Below are positions 32,825-45,515 of a stretch of DNA of 64,000 nucleotides, in pieces (position 1 is the stretch's first letter; the number at the start of each line of letters is the position of its first letter). The translations under genes were made by a program, and so were the position numbers. A model generated the notes under the pieces. The model was not told where the DNA came from and made no database searches. It saw nothing but the letters and a program-made list of their open reading frames with translations. This DNA is from Lumbricus terrestris. Its lineage: Eukaryota > Annelida > Clitellata > Crassiclitellata > Lumbricidae. The DNA lies in the NCBI GenBank assembly GCA_949752735.1, contig OX457053.1:5176281-5240280 (forward strand), in the 5' to 3' direction.

Positions 32825-33280
32825 CAGTGCGAGTCGATTGTCCACCGTGAATGTTGCCATTGTGACTTTTCAGTGCGAGTCGATTGTCCACCGTGAATGT
32901 TGCTATTGTGACTTTTCAGTGCGAGTCGATTGTCCACCGTGAATGTTGCCATTGTGACTTTTCAGTGCGAGTTGATTGTCCACCGTGAATGTTGCCATTG
33001 TGACTTTTCAGTGCGAGTCGTTTGTCCACCGTGAATGTTGCTATTGTGACTTTTCAGTGCAAGCGATTGCGCACCGTGACTCTTGTTATTCTGAGTATCG
33101 AGTGCGAGTCCATAACCCACCATGAATATTGTTATTCTGAGTTTTCAGTGCGAGTCGATTGCCCACCACGATTCTTGTTTGTATTTTTAGTTTTCAGTGC
33201 GAGTCGATTCCAACCGTGAATCTTAATTGTTATTCTGAGTTTTCAGTGCGAGTTGACAGCTAACCGTGAATCTTAATGTT
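32825..33280 (+). repeat. 46-bp minisatellite, copy in duplicon B
   Basis: Unit starts CAGTGCGAGTCGATTGTCCA and continues CCGTGAATGTTGCCATTGTG. About ten units, exact at 46 bp at first (32825, 32871, 32917), degenerate later. Confidence 0.85.
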
Positions 33281-33599
33281 CTCAAGCGCATTACTATCAT
33301 CATGGCTGTCCATATTTTATTTTTCAATTTGGCCTCTTCCTATTCTTCGTTCATACGACTGAATTATAAGCTTATAACTGCAGGCGTGTTTATGTCTAAA
33401 TGTTAATAACGGAAGCGAGATGGTTTCGCTACAAGCGTTGCTTAAGTCAACAAGAAGAGTCTCAAAGCAAAAAGTCTGTCGGTCGGTGAGACAACTTTGT
33501 TCACATAATTACGCGCCTCAGTCCATGATGACCTCCAAGATTAATATGATATAATTATGTTTTTTTAAATTATAAAAGCAGAGGAGAGCCAGCGCAGTA

Positions 33600-34045
33600 A
33601 AAAGGATGGATAGATAGATGGTGGTCGGTGGATGGTTATGTGGATAGATGGATGGATGATGGACGGACGGACGGATTGATGAATGGATGGATGGACGGAT
33701 GGATAGATGGATGAATGGATGGATGGATGGATGGATGGATGGATGGATGGATGATTGGATGAATTGATGGATAGATGGATGACTGGATAGATGGATGAAT
33801 GGATGGATGGATGAATGGATGGATGGATGGACGGACGGATGGATAGATGGATGAATGGATGGATGAATGGATGGATGGATGGATGGATGGATGGATGGAT
33901 GGATGGATGGATGGATGGATGGACGGATGGATGGACGGACGGATGGACGGACGGACGGACGGACGGATGGACGGATGGATGGACGGACGGACGGATTGAT
34001 GAATGGATGGACGGACGGACGGACGGATGGATTGATGGATGGAGG
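33600..34045 (+). repeat. (GGAT)n microsatellite, duplicon B
   Basis: GGAT with GGAC and GAAT variants; orthologous array at 53576-53790 is half as long. Confidence 0.9.
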
Positions 34046-34420
34046 GACGTAACAATTTATTTACTGAATAAATAACTGCATAAAAACGTGCAAGTTTAAC
34101 TTTTTACATTTTTAAAGATGAACAAAAGACCGGTAGGCAATTGTCATTGATGTAAAATCATATCGACAGCGTCGAAGGAACTGCTATAGTAGTTGTGTGT
34201 AGGAAGTTAAGTTATCGGGTGTTGTGGAGTATTATAGTTAATCTATGCAAAATAGAATCCTTCGCTGGGAGATGCATTCAAGTAGTTCTAGAAAACAATT
34301 CGGGTCCAGTCTGCAAGTAATAATTGCCAATAATCCCTGTCCTATAATAACAGCGCAATTGTCTTTGTTTCCAACTAAAACTGCTATTGTCTTTTGTAAT
34401 CCACTTTTATAATACATGTA

Positions 34421-35407
34421 CACTGTGAGCCATAAAAAACCGTGCCACTTTATGTTTAGCTATATCTCTGTCATTTCTTTATCGATTTTTACACTTTTTG
34501 CATTATTTTAAACAGGAATCAATACTCTAAAGAGCAGAAATAAACATTATCGATTTCATCCTACATGCATGTTAAACTTGTCTTGCGAAACTGAAGACAC
34601 TAAAAAAACACGTGAGAATCGATCAATGCTGCATTTTTACTACTTAAATGCAAACAATTTTTTCAGTGCCTTTATTTGTTTAAAGTTTGTGTTCAAAAGG
34701 ACTTCCTTTTTCACGTACACATTTTGCCAAGCGACGTCGCCACTGATCAATTGCAGTGTCAATAAGATGTTGTTCCAGATCGTTCCAGACGGATACGAGA
34801 CACTGCCGAAGTTCATCAGTGTTCTGAATGCGCTTTTGGTACACGCGCTGTTCCATAAGCATTTCCGTTCCAAATCGTTATGAATAATGCGTCTGACCGT
34901 CGTTTGTGTAAGATTCAGCTCTCTCGCGATTTGTCTGGTTGAAAGATGTGTTTTAGGCTTGTCTTCCTGGCTCTGAACCAATTCATTGACAGCGGCGATA
35001 TTATCTTCAGTTCGCGACGATTTTGGCCGACCACTTCCCGCAGCGCGTTCAACTGAACCGGTAGTTCTCAACTTTCGCAGAAAGTCATCTAATGTTTTTC
35101 TTTTCCAATTCTTGTTCGGAAACTCCTTAATTAATCGTCTAGAAGAATAATTTTTGCATTCCCGCAGATTTTTAATTAAAATTTTATCATCAAAGCTCAA
35201 CATTTTAAAATTTTAACTCAAATTTTCAACCATCAACTTTATTTACATTATGCTGCGAAACGGATATGACGTCATCGCGCAAGGAAATAAGTGAATCGTA
35301 GAGATTTAATTTTTCTTTCAAACGACACAAAAAGATATAAAATTGTTAAAATATCGACCGAGATATAGCTAAAAATAAATTGGCACGGTTTTTTATGGCT
35401 CACAGTG
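34421..35407 (-). mobile_element. Tc1/mariner-like element, internally deleted
   Basis: Tips CACTGTGAGCCATAAAAAAC and inverse GTTTTTTATGGCTCACAGTG, with TA on both sides. The orthologous site in duplicon C (about 54168-54173) reads AATACATGTATATACAG, the intact empty site with one TA. Length 987 bp. Confidence 0.92.
34640..35203 (-). pseudogene. Tc1/mariner-like transposase, catalytic core deleted
   Basis: N-terminal helix-turn-helix half: SSRRLIKEFPNKNWKRKTLD, GSGRPKSS linker, LSTRQIARELNLTQTTVRRI. At about 34860 it jumps, out of frame, to the C-terminal part (frame 34862-34680: YQKRIQNTDELRQCLVSVWN). The DDE/D core is missing, so the element cannot move by itself. Confidence 0.85.
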
Positions 35408-35519
35408 TATATACAGTTTCATTATACACCATCCGGTCCATTCTAGAGGAAAAGAGGAAAAGGAATAACGGACATTAAAATGCATACAAAGAATGAGACA
35501 GAGAGAAGCGGAGACTGGC

Positions 35520-36410
<891 letters not shown>

Positions 36411-36422
36411 TTGTTATCTGAG

Positions 36423-36690
36423 TTAACCCCGCTGTTGTCCATCCATCTCGAACTCATTCAACGCGATAATCCCCGTTGATCTCGTATTCACATCATTCGT
36501 CCGTCCATTCCCAACGTTGCCCTCCATTCTCCCATTCCTCCTGGTGCTCCTCCTGCTCTCCTGCTGGTGCACAGTCCTTCTTTCCGTGCACCCAGACGCG
36601 GCCGGGCACGCCACCGGACAGCCTCCCCACCGTCCCCAGCAACAGCAGACCCCGCTGCCGCTCCTCAACGAACACCAGTCGGAAGTCATC
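36423..36690 (-). pseudogene. C-terminal tail fragment of the allatostatin-A/galanin-type receptor
   Basis: Near-identical to 54739-55006: MTSDWCSLRSGSGVCCCWGR through [10 protein letters not shown] and stop, in frame. At 36690 homology to the receptor ends, so the seven-helix core is absent. A duplication breakpoint product without promoter or start. Confidence 0.88.
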
Positions 36691-37170
36691 AGAACTGGCA
36701 TACTGCTGGGGCAAAACTGCCATACCGCTGGGGCAAAAGTGTCAGCCATGGGGCAATAGTGGCACGTAAAACGGGGGCAAGCGTGGCATACAATGCAACT
36801 TTTGCCCCGATTTGGGTGCTCATAATTACGAGTATGCATCAACATTATTGCGTTGCCTAATTTCTTAAAACTTTTAGCGTTGAAAAGAACACACATTCGT
36901 GCATAGTACAAAATAAAACTTTTACAAGCGCGATCTTAATACTGAAAGTGAGCAACATATTTGGGATACTCACGAGAGTTGCAAATAACGCGAAAAATCG
37001 AAAAAAATGATATAAAATTTTTACCATTCAACTCCTGGAAACTCTCGTCTTATGAAAACGTACCACTTAATGATAGTCTATGTTCGCACTAGGAAATAAG
37101 TACATTCTTCGAAAGTGGAGATGCCACTCTTACCCTCCCCTGCCACTTTTGCACCACTTACCCTACTTCA
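36691..37170. other. Junction region, no gene
   Basis: Begins with imperfect GCTGGGGCAAAA units (36705-36790); otherwise A/T-rich. Confidence 0.4.
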
Positions 37171-37710
37171 TTTACACATTGATCTTTATTATCATATCAA
37201 TTGGCCGCGTCATTTTAATTTTCCATCCTTCAGATAGTATGTTCCATTATCAAAATAATTTATCAAGTTGTTCTAAAAATCTATATATGACATCTATTAT
37301 GAAGCAAATGCTTGAATTATTCGCTCATGCATGCGAGACTCCAAGCAGGGAAAATCGCTTTATGCTTTATGCGTTATGCAGATCGTTCGATGAGAATTCA
37401 TGATCTCCTTTGACATGCACCCTGTCGTTCATCGCTGCGCATTGCTTTACATATTTCATTCAAATCATTTAATTCAACTTGTATTCAAATCAATTCTGGC
37501 GTGTTTTGTTTTTTAATCGCTCGCAGATATATTACAGAAACACTACTGGACCCATTCAACCTATCGAGCATTTCTAAAGACGACCGCGTCACGACATTCT
37601 CAGCTTAAAATTGTGAATAATATTTTATACAGTCAGACCTAAAATCAGACAGGAGGGCAAGCAGACAGACAGACAAAATTTATTTTTCTGAGGCTATACT
37701 TAGTTCAACA
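37171..37710. repeat. Orphan copy of a cystatin-gene upstream flank
   Basis: Colinear with 22826-23290 upstream of gene A and partly with 31440-31720 upstream of gene B, but no exon lies at the expected place below 37171. Homology resumes at 39715-40520 after a LINE. Confidence 0.7.
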
Positions 37711-37749
37711 ATTAACCAGGCCACTGCAGGCCAGTAGCATCTACAAGTA

Positions 37750-39705
37750 GATCTTTCTTTGTTTTGTTTTTTTGTTTCTTTGCAACTTCTCCCTTATCTT
37801 GAGCAATCGGGCCTTCTACATGTACCTCCCAGACAATCTGGCTTTAGAGCTCACCACTCGACTGAAACTGCTCTTCTCTTCTTTCTGGCATCTATTCTCC
37901 TATGGATAAATCACAGGTATACTCTTCTGGCTCTCTTTGATGCATCTTCAGCATTTGATATGGTAGACCATGATATTCTACTACATCGTCTTGAAACTTC
38001 TTTTGGTCTTAGTGGCCTTCCTCTTCTTTGGTTTCGTTCATATCTTACTGACCGTACCCAAATGGTTATACTAGATGATTCTCGCACCTCATGGGTTCCT
38101 GTTAAATTTGGAGCTCCTCAAGGATCCGTACTAGGTCCACTTCTTTATATCTTGTTTACAGCTCTTACCCCTCTTCTCTTTGCTAAACACTCAGCCTCTG
38201 GTCACCTCTATGCTGATGATGTCCAAACTTTTGTTCATGTCTCCTCTTCCCAACGACTTGATCTCTGTCAGTCTATTGAATCTCTTTCTGCTGATCTCAA
38301 TTGTTGGATGTCCTCAAATCGTCTTTCGCTCAACTCTTCCAAGACTCAGTTGATCACAGCTCATATAGACCACCTTACTGCAACCTGCTCCTCCTCCTTC
38401 TATGCCATCAGAAAGCTCAAAACCCATGGCCTCTCCCCCTCATCCATCCATAATGTTACCAAAGCCACAACAGTTGCTAAATTACTCTTCTATGCCTCCC
38501 CATCCTGGTGGGGCCTCACTCTGCATGGCTTCCGACAAAGAACGCCTTGAAAAACTCCTAAAAAGAGCTAAACGCCTAGGTTACTTAGAGCAAACCTTTC
38601 CAACAGTCTCCGAACTTGCCAACATAGCCGATGCAAAACTCCTCTTCTCCATTATACACAACCCCAAACACGTACTTCACCAACTCCTACCTCCTCTCCG
38701 ACCCCCTCCTCTCACCAATTAAGACCTAGAACACACAACTTCACTCTCCCACTTAAGGACAACTCCCAATTTATTCCACTATCGTTATATAAAAATATAT
38801 ACTAGCTTATTTAAGACTAACTAAACGTACTTTGAACTTCAATTATTCTTTATCACTCATGTTAACATTTTCTGCGTTATTGTCAGAATGTCCTTTTCTC
38901 AATAAAACGAATATACAGATGGTTGGGCACTCGTCAACAGCTTAACAAGCTTGATTACGTTTTACTTGCCAAGAAGTTTCCTCAATTTACTTTTGTGACA
39001 AATGTCCGTGACCTGGGTGTTACTATTGACAATACTTTTTCCTTCTCTACACGTATTGCTAATATTTCTCGGTCCAGTTTCTATCATCTGCGACGTTTAC
39101 GTGCCATTAGGCGATCTGTCTCTTCATCGATTTTTTCTTCTATGGTCCATGCCTTCATCTGTTCCCGCATTGACTATTGTAACTCGTTACTCATTGGCCT
39201 ACCTACACTCCGCCTGGCTCCTCTTCAATCGGTACTTAATGCATCTGCACGTTTGATTGCCCGCCTTCCTCGTTTCTCTTACATTTCGACTTTCATGACT
39301 GAGCACCTTCACTGGCTTCCTTTGACTGCCCGGATTCAATATAAAATTCTTTTTCTTACCTATAAGATGTTTTTGGGTCAAGCGCCTCGCTACCTTTGTG
39401 ACCTTATTAGGAAACCTTTCTCTGCTACCGTTGGACGTCCTCTCTGCTCTTTAGACCGTCATGATCTTCTTGTACCACGATCTCGGACTGCCACAGCCCA
39501 ACATCGCGCCTTTACCTCTGTCTGCCCTTTACTGTGGAATGGCATTCCTCCTATTATTCGTTCCCAGATTTTATCTGGAGGCTTTACTTTTTCTGCCCGT
39601 TGTCTTAAGACTTTTTCCAGGAGTTCTTCGCACTGGGAGAGCCTCTGATTAGGTTGTACTGTGAGAGGCGCTTTATAAATCCCAAAATAGAATAGAATAG
39701 ATCTA
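37750..39705 (+). mobile_element. 5'-truncated L2/CR1-type LINE, interrupted
   Basis: Reverse-transcriptase signatures in order: QSGFRAHHSTETALL, FDASSAFDMVDHDILLHRLE, GAPQGSVLGPLLY and YADD (about 38206). C-terminal part resumes at 38920 (WLGTRQQL...LHWLPLTARIQYK...LLWNGIPP) and stops at 39648. 3' end CCTCTGATTAGG...GAGAGGCGCTTTATAA, then AATAG repeats. Each half is open, so it looks young. Its 5' half is missing. Confidence 0.85.
38356..38918 (+). mobile_element. Piece of a second LINE nested in the first
   Basis: Splits the host frame after SSKTQLI. The insert encodes LLFYASPSWWGLT and, in another frame, DKERLEKLLKRAKRLGY...FSIIHNPKHVLHQLLP, the C-terminus of a different non-LTR reverse transcriptase, then an A/T-rich 3' region ending AATAAAACGAATATAC. 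No clear target duplication. Confidence 0.75.
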
Positions 39706-39714
39706 TAATAGGGC

Positions 39715-40520
39715 GGGGGTCTTTGGCGTTGGGCCTGTTACTGTTCAACGACACTGCCATATCAAAGATGATTAGTGTCGCCCTCCTCCTTCATTCAGGC
39801 TTGGGACTGGCACTGGTAGAGTGCAACCAGTGGTTGAGTTCATGTTGGGAGAACGATCTCCTGGGGGTGTCGCCCGAAGTGGATTCTTATCGTCTTGAAC
39901 ATAAACTTGGGAGTGGCCCAGAGTGGGTGCGTGGGGTCTATTCTCCCATTGCTCGTGGGCAGGACTGTGCACGAGGGTATACGCGGGTATACAGCGTATA
40001 CTTACCTCCGGGGAAAAACGACATCGTATACTCGCCTTCCGAAAAGTAGGGTGTACGCGGGTAAAAAGGAGGGTACAGCGTACGCGCTAGTAAATCAGGG
40101 AACACGCGGCTGTTGTTTAAGACGCATTTTGGTCTAGATGACTAAAAAAAGGTCTTCAGAAATTTCGGGGCCGAACAGGTCGGGTTTTTCTCCCGGTCAG
40201 CGTGTACAAACCTCAAAATATACCAGTAGGCTACAGCCCTGCTGGTGGGGAATTAGACAAGGCAGACAAACATGTATACATCAAACCAGACAGTTCCTAC
40301 AACGACAGACTCATTTGGGATTATACTCAGAGGTACCACCGACTCCAGGGGCCCGAAACGAACAGTTGTAGGTTTGGCGAGGAAGGATTCTGACAGAGTT
40401 CCAGGGTGCAGACATTGCCTAGCTCATACCGCTTGGTTCATCAAAGTCAAGGCTTGATTGAAGAAGTATGAAGACGACAACATATTATTGAAACCGATAC
40501 AAAAATTGGGTTAGTAAACT
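39715..40520. repeat. Second part of the orphan flank, with dispersed repeats
   Basis: Colinear with 23280-23870 (ACACTGCCATATCAAAGATG, CAACCAGTGGTTGAGTTCAT, GTTTGGCGAGGAAGGATTCT). Includes the GGTATACGCGGGTATAC repeat at 39963-40215. Confidence 0.65.
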
Positions 40521-40526
40521 GTTACA

Positions 40527-40795
40527 CAAGGCCGTAGCTAGGTGGGGGGTGTTTGGGGTGTTTGAACACTCCCCGAAATGGAAAATGTAAAAAATAAAAT
40601 AATGCATTTACTAGTACATGACATAAAAACCATGAAATAAAATCACGAAAACAACCCCCGAAATGAAAATTTTAAAAAAGGAATGGATTGGTGACATCTT
40701 TTGAAGATTTCGGCCGAATGACTAAAAAATCATCAGTTTGTTCGGACGGGAAACTGAAGAAACACCCCCGAAATCAAATCCTGGCTACGGCCTTG
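40527..40795. mobile_element. hAT-type MITE with perfect 8-bp target duplication
   Basis: CAAGGCCGTAGCTAGG...CCTGGCTACGGCCTTG, flanked on both sides by CTGTTACA. The paralogous site near 23860 (AAACTGTTAGCCTATTTGTGC) lacks it. Confidence 0.85.
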
Positions 40796-42278
40796 CTGTT
40801 ACATGTGCTTCGTTACTCATTTATTATGTTCAATACTGTCATATTGGCTTATAACATTGCCGTTACCTGTCCGTATCTTCCTTCTGATAATTAATTTCTA
40901 TGTTTACCGATTTTAGCATCTCGTGAAACTTTTCGTAGCGTTCACATAGCGCATATCTATTATCTTATGTAAGTGACCTTAGCTTAGGGTGACCATTTTC
41001 TGTCCATCAAAACCGGGACACTTTTTTGAAAAGCTGCTAATTCCTTAACTGCAGCAGGACTATGGGTGTAGACAATACGAAGGCCTGTCCCATATGCAAT
41101 GCATATACATAGGCTATGGCATTTCAGTCAACAGTAACTATAGCAGGCTATTTTTGTTATAGTAGGCTACATGTATGATGTACGGCACACTCTGACAAAG
41201 TTCAAAGTTACTGATATTTCTCCGAATAGCGACTTATTTAGTTCTGTTCTGCGAACGTTTTTGAGCATAATTATTGATACAGGTGTGATCACAGTTAGGG
41301 TAAATTTAATGCTGAGCATAAACTTCAGTGTAGAGATTTACAACTTGCTGTAGGCCTATAATAATTGTCATCAGTGCAGTGAGCGCAGCATTCTTTTTTA
41401 ATTGAGAACTCTCTCAATCGCGCGCAGTGTGTAATCTTGTCCAGAGGAAGATTTAAGGTTTGGGGGAGGGGCAAACGAGCACACAAAGGGGTTTGCAGAG
41501 AGTAGGCCCTATGTGCCCTGATTATCAGATTTTTTAAATTTCAGCATTGTAAACAATGGCTGCATTGCGAGTTGCCATCTGAAAGAAACTGCTCCACTAT
41601 TTCAGTGTTGTCATCAGTTGTGTAACTCCCTCCCGTTACGACCCTGACACGACCTGCTGATATCGATGTAGGCCTAGATGTGGTGCCGCCACTGTATTAA
41701 GAATATTTTTTCGTTACGTCTTAGAATCTACTAACTAAACTCACTATAGCCTAAAGATGTAATATAATATTCCATATAAGTTGGCAACTTCTCTTTCGTT
41801 ACGACTGTTTCTTGGGTTACAAACAACACGTGTTCTGTTATTTACATAGGCCTAAATCTGACTTTTTCATTATAGGCCTATCCAAGTTTCCTTCTTGTCA
41901 AAAACCGGAACAATTTCTTACACTCGTTTACCTTTCTGTCCCTACCACCTACAATAACTATAATGCCTACTTTCTATCACCTTCATATGAAATTTCTATT
42001 GTCATTCTGCTGAACTTCATATTTTGGTACCCACCTCTCTGAATAAACAAGGTTGAATTGAAATGATGGATTGAATATGTAATCGTATTTGGTGGTGCTC
42101 TGGTTGGTTCGATTTCCGTTGAAGTTGTTTGGCAAATTACATTTTGTAGATGTGGGAAACGACTTACAGGAAAGCAGGTTCTCTCAAAGCAGGCGAACCG
42201 TTGAGGAGTGGTCTTTTGGTTGCATTGTTTTTTTTAGCGATCTCTCGTTTTGCTTCGAATGGCATTATCATGACCTAC
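40796..42278. other. Intergenic, no supported gene
   Basis: A/T-rich. TAGGGTGACCATTTTCTGTCC at 40985 resembles the tip of the element at 42796. No exon recognised. Confidence 0.4.
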
Positions 42279-42330
42279 CAGTGGCGGATCCAGGATTGCT
42301 GGTTAGGGGGGGCGTAAATACTACCAATCC
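42279..42330 (+). mobile_element. MITE tip, CAGTGGCGGATCCAGG family
   Basis: CAGTGGCGGATCCAGGATT followed by a G-run is a common hAT-type tip; the matching right end was not found. Confidence 0.4.
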
Positions 42331-42408
42331 AATCCCGTAAATATATAAATATGAAATTAGATCACGCAAAACTATAATGATCCTTTTTATAGAAAATGTT
42401 ATGGAACT

Positions 42409-42651
42409 TTAAAAATATATATAGTTTCTCATATAAAACCACTGGTCTCCACTGAAGGTTAACAGTGTAAGACTATCACGTCGGTCCCAAAGATACTGAA
42501 CGTTGTCACTTCTTATTGTAGCTGGACTTATGTTTTTGCAGAGACATAGCTTCATTTGGTCAGAAATTGATGAAAATAGACAATTGCCATCTTCTTTGGG
42601 ATTTAATGACACTTTGTTGTTCTGAAATGGTAAATTAATGTTCTGGTGCAA
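42409..42651 (-). pseudogene. OTU-domain cysteine protease fragment
   Basis: NPKEDGNCLFSSISDQM contains the OTU catalytic signature (Asp and Cys of DGNCLF), followed by SPATIRSDNVQYL and a weak match to the next OTU segment (DQWFYMRNYIYF). The catalytic His part is absent and no intron signals are clear. OTU domains occur in deubiquitinases and in large transposons; the surroundings favour a transposon origin. Confidence 0.6.
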
Positions 42652-42795
42652 ATGCTGAAATATTGCAATATCATTGATAAATGTATAATAATAATAATTT
42701 TCAAACTCGCAATTCTACATGCAGAATGTCTTCGTATTTGTTAAACTTCTTACATTGTTTACTTTTTCCTCGGGCACTCCGGGCCCCCTCACACC

Positions 42796-45031
42796 TAGGG
42801 TTACCATACGTCCGGGTTTCCCCGGACATGTCCTCTTTTTAGGCCCCTGTCCGGGCGTCCGGGCGGCTTTTCAGAAATATGGCTTTTGTCCGGGTTTTTC
42901 TCCGTCCGTCCACAATCGATCGATCTTACTTACTTTTACGTGTTATATATAGGCCTACTATTCCGTTCCGTGAACTAAACACACGTACCTGCAATATTTA
43001 CCCCAATGGTATGGTTACTATTGGATTTCCGGTTCCTGAGGCGGGTTTTTTAATCCAAGCGCATAAATATAACGCGGGTTACGTAGTGATAATTGCAGAT
43101 CTAAATAAAATAATTAATTTTTCAATTTAACGAAAAAAATTGACATAAAAATGACAAAACGTAGGCCTAAGTGTTTTCGTGCATGTCGTTATGGCTGGGA
43201 AGCTAAATGTTTTGCATGCGGCAGCGGAACTTATATGTCAGTTGCCAATAAGAGTTCACTGAATCTAAATTAAGGTGCACGACGCCGCACGTCGAAACGC
43301 CGAAGCATGTTAAGAGTGTTCGAGGAACTTCATAATATTATACCAAAGTAACAAATTGTTTAGTAACACTGGGTTCGAAAAGCGACGAATCTGTCACTGA
43401 TTTGTTTCTGTGTTGGCCTACAGTCAGTGACAGCAATGTAATGTTTAGCCTACTTTTTCTATTATACATTAATGATTTATCTATGTCCTCTACTATATTC
43501 AAATTTATTTTATTTGCTGATGATACCAATGTTTTCCTTTCACACCACTCCCCTGACTGCCTATTTAATATTGCAAATAATGAACTTAATTTAATAGGTG
43601 AATGGTTCAAAACTAATAGATTATCCCTTAACCTCGACAAAACTAATTTTATGTTATTTCATACAAAAAAATAAATATGTCTTAGATGTGAATAAATCTC
43701 TTTTAATTAACAACATTCCAATTACCCAAACGAAGTCTACTAAATTTCTAGGTGTTATTATAGATGATCATCTTACTTGGCGTGATCATATTTCAACCAT
43801 CTCTAAAAAATTGCCAAAAATATTGGGGTCTTACTTAGAATTAAACATTGCCTCCCTAATAAAGTTCTTATTGATCTCTACTATTCACTCATTTACCCCT
43901 ATTTGTCCTATTGTAATATATCCTGGGGTACCAACTATTCCTCTCGACTCAAATCTCTGATCACTCTACACAAACGGGCCATAAGAATTATCTGTGGTGT
44001 ACATTGGAGGACCTCTACTGCCCCCCTGTATTTAAACCATATGTTACTTTCTCTACCGAACATAAATAAATTTCAAATTGGCCTCTTTATGTTTCGATAT
44101 CATCATAATTTATTGCCCAATTCTTTCTTAAGTTACTTTACTATTGGCTCCAAAATTCATAACCATGCCACCAGATATGCTAAGTGTTACCGTAGTGAGT
44201 ATGCGCGCTTAAAAATCAAACAATTGTCTATTAAATATCTGGGTCCTAAATTATGGAATGAACTCCCGGCCTACTTACTCTCTCTTCAATCTATTGGCCT
44301 TTTTAAAAAATACCTTTAAAAATATCTTATAGTTAATTAATGGTTCTTGTTTTAACTATGTTATATATGTTACCACTATGATCTTTATAGTTTGATAATC
44401 ATGGCTTGGCACTTCCAATTATATGCTACTTATACTCCCCACTCTATATTATATGCTGTGTCCCGAATGCATCACTTCCTCATCTCTGTCTTTAAGGAAA
44501 TTCCTACTTTGCACTATCACTTTTGTCTTCTCTCTTTGTCTCTTTTTATGTTCTTTTCTTTTTCTCTATTTCTGCTTAACAATAAATTGTTCTTCCTCAG
44601 CTGTCATGATAATTTCTTTCTTTCTTCCTGTTAGTGGGTACCTAGGCTAGCGGGATCATTCCCTTTCTAGGTCACCCTTTCACAGGGATCATCTAATTCT
44701 ATAGCTGCTGATGTTTTGTTCATAATTTACATTGTGTTTGCTTTTTCTTTTGTCAGTTCGTCTTTATTGTCAATTGATTTTTCTCAGTCATTGATCTCTT
44801 TGAATAAACGGATTTGATTTGATTTGATTTGATTTGAAGTACTGGAGTACTGAACACTGACTCAATGAAGTTAAATTGAAAATATGTACGATAAGAAAAA
44901 ATTTGTGTAGTTTAACGTTGTTTTTTGTACAACACTTAACATTGACGTAGCACTAGGTAGTGCTACGGGGTGGTAACCGGATGAACATTTTGTGTGTCCT
45001 CTTTTTCATCTGAGCACTTATGGTAACCCTA
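42796..45031. mobile_element. Putative hAT-type element with TAGGGTTACCATA ends
   Basis: TAGGGTTACCATACGTCCGG at the left and inverse TATGGTAACCCTA at the right; GTCCTCTTTTT lies near both ends. No 8-bp duplication seen. Much of its length is a later LINE. Confidence 0.5.
43440..44838 (+). mobile_element. 5'-truncated, frameshifted LINE with (GATTT)n tail
   Basis: YINDLS...FILFADDTNVFL gives the catalytic ADD; then GEWFKTNRLSLNLDKTNFML, FLGVIIDDHLTWRDHI and LGPKLWNELPAYL. At least two frameshifts (near 43670 and 43920). Ends AATAAACGGATTTGATTTGA. Confidence 0.8.
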
Positions 45032-45266
45032 TGCATGGTTGCCATCTTTTCTTCTCACACGGTCGCAAAAATCAAGCTCGGTAACAATTAATTATATTAT
45101 TTTTCAGCAGAGGTCAAATTAGCCTAGAAACGCCTGTAAGGGAATTGTCTCATGATTATAAATTGTTACATTATTAGCTTCTTACAGTTTTTCTTCTGAT
45201 GATAATAGGAAAGGTGTGGAATATTATAGTGACACAAAGATAACTGCAGAATAATTGGTTCGTGCA

Positions 45267-45272
45267 TTTATT
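45267..45272 (-). terminator. Polyadenylation signal of gene C
   Basis: AATAAA on the - strand about 135 nt after the stop, same context as in gene B. Confidence 0.5.
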
Positions 45273-45404
45273 GTCATTCAGTGGTTGAGTATTTAAAAAT
45301 GCAAATCATTCTATCAAATGCTGGTATGACATATGAAGAGGAAATAACGTCATTCTCCGCTCGTTCTGTTTAACGGTCCTCGTAATTCATCGCTTATATA
45401 AGAG

Positions 45405-45515
45405 TCATCCACGATTCATGTGTTCACGAAGAATGCCCTTGCAAATGCAGAAGTCAAGGTTGTCGAATGGAGCCTCGTCTGGGTAAGCCGTCACTCTAAC
45501 CTGACAGTTATCGAG
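45405..45515 (-). CDS. Cystatin-like gene C exon 3
   Basis: Acceptor TTATTCCTAG; 36 codons and TGA; CQVRVTA...FCICKGILR. Confidence 0.75.
   Translation of the reverse strand, partial: LDNCQVRVTAYPDEAPFDNLDFCICKGILREHMNRG

Noticed and set aside
32825..33280. CRISPR-like regular repeats
   Set aside because: Units are contiguous with no unique spacers, in a eukaryotic genome; it is a minisatellite.
36423..36911. 162-codon frame as a separate gene
   Set aside because: Only its last 88 codons match the receptor tail; the start lies in unrelated sequence past a duplication breakpoint.
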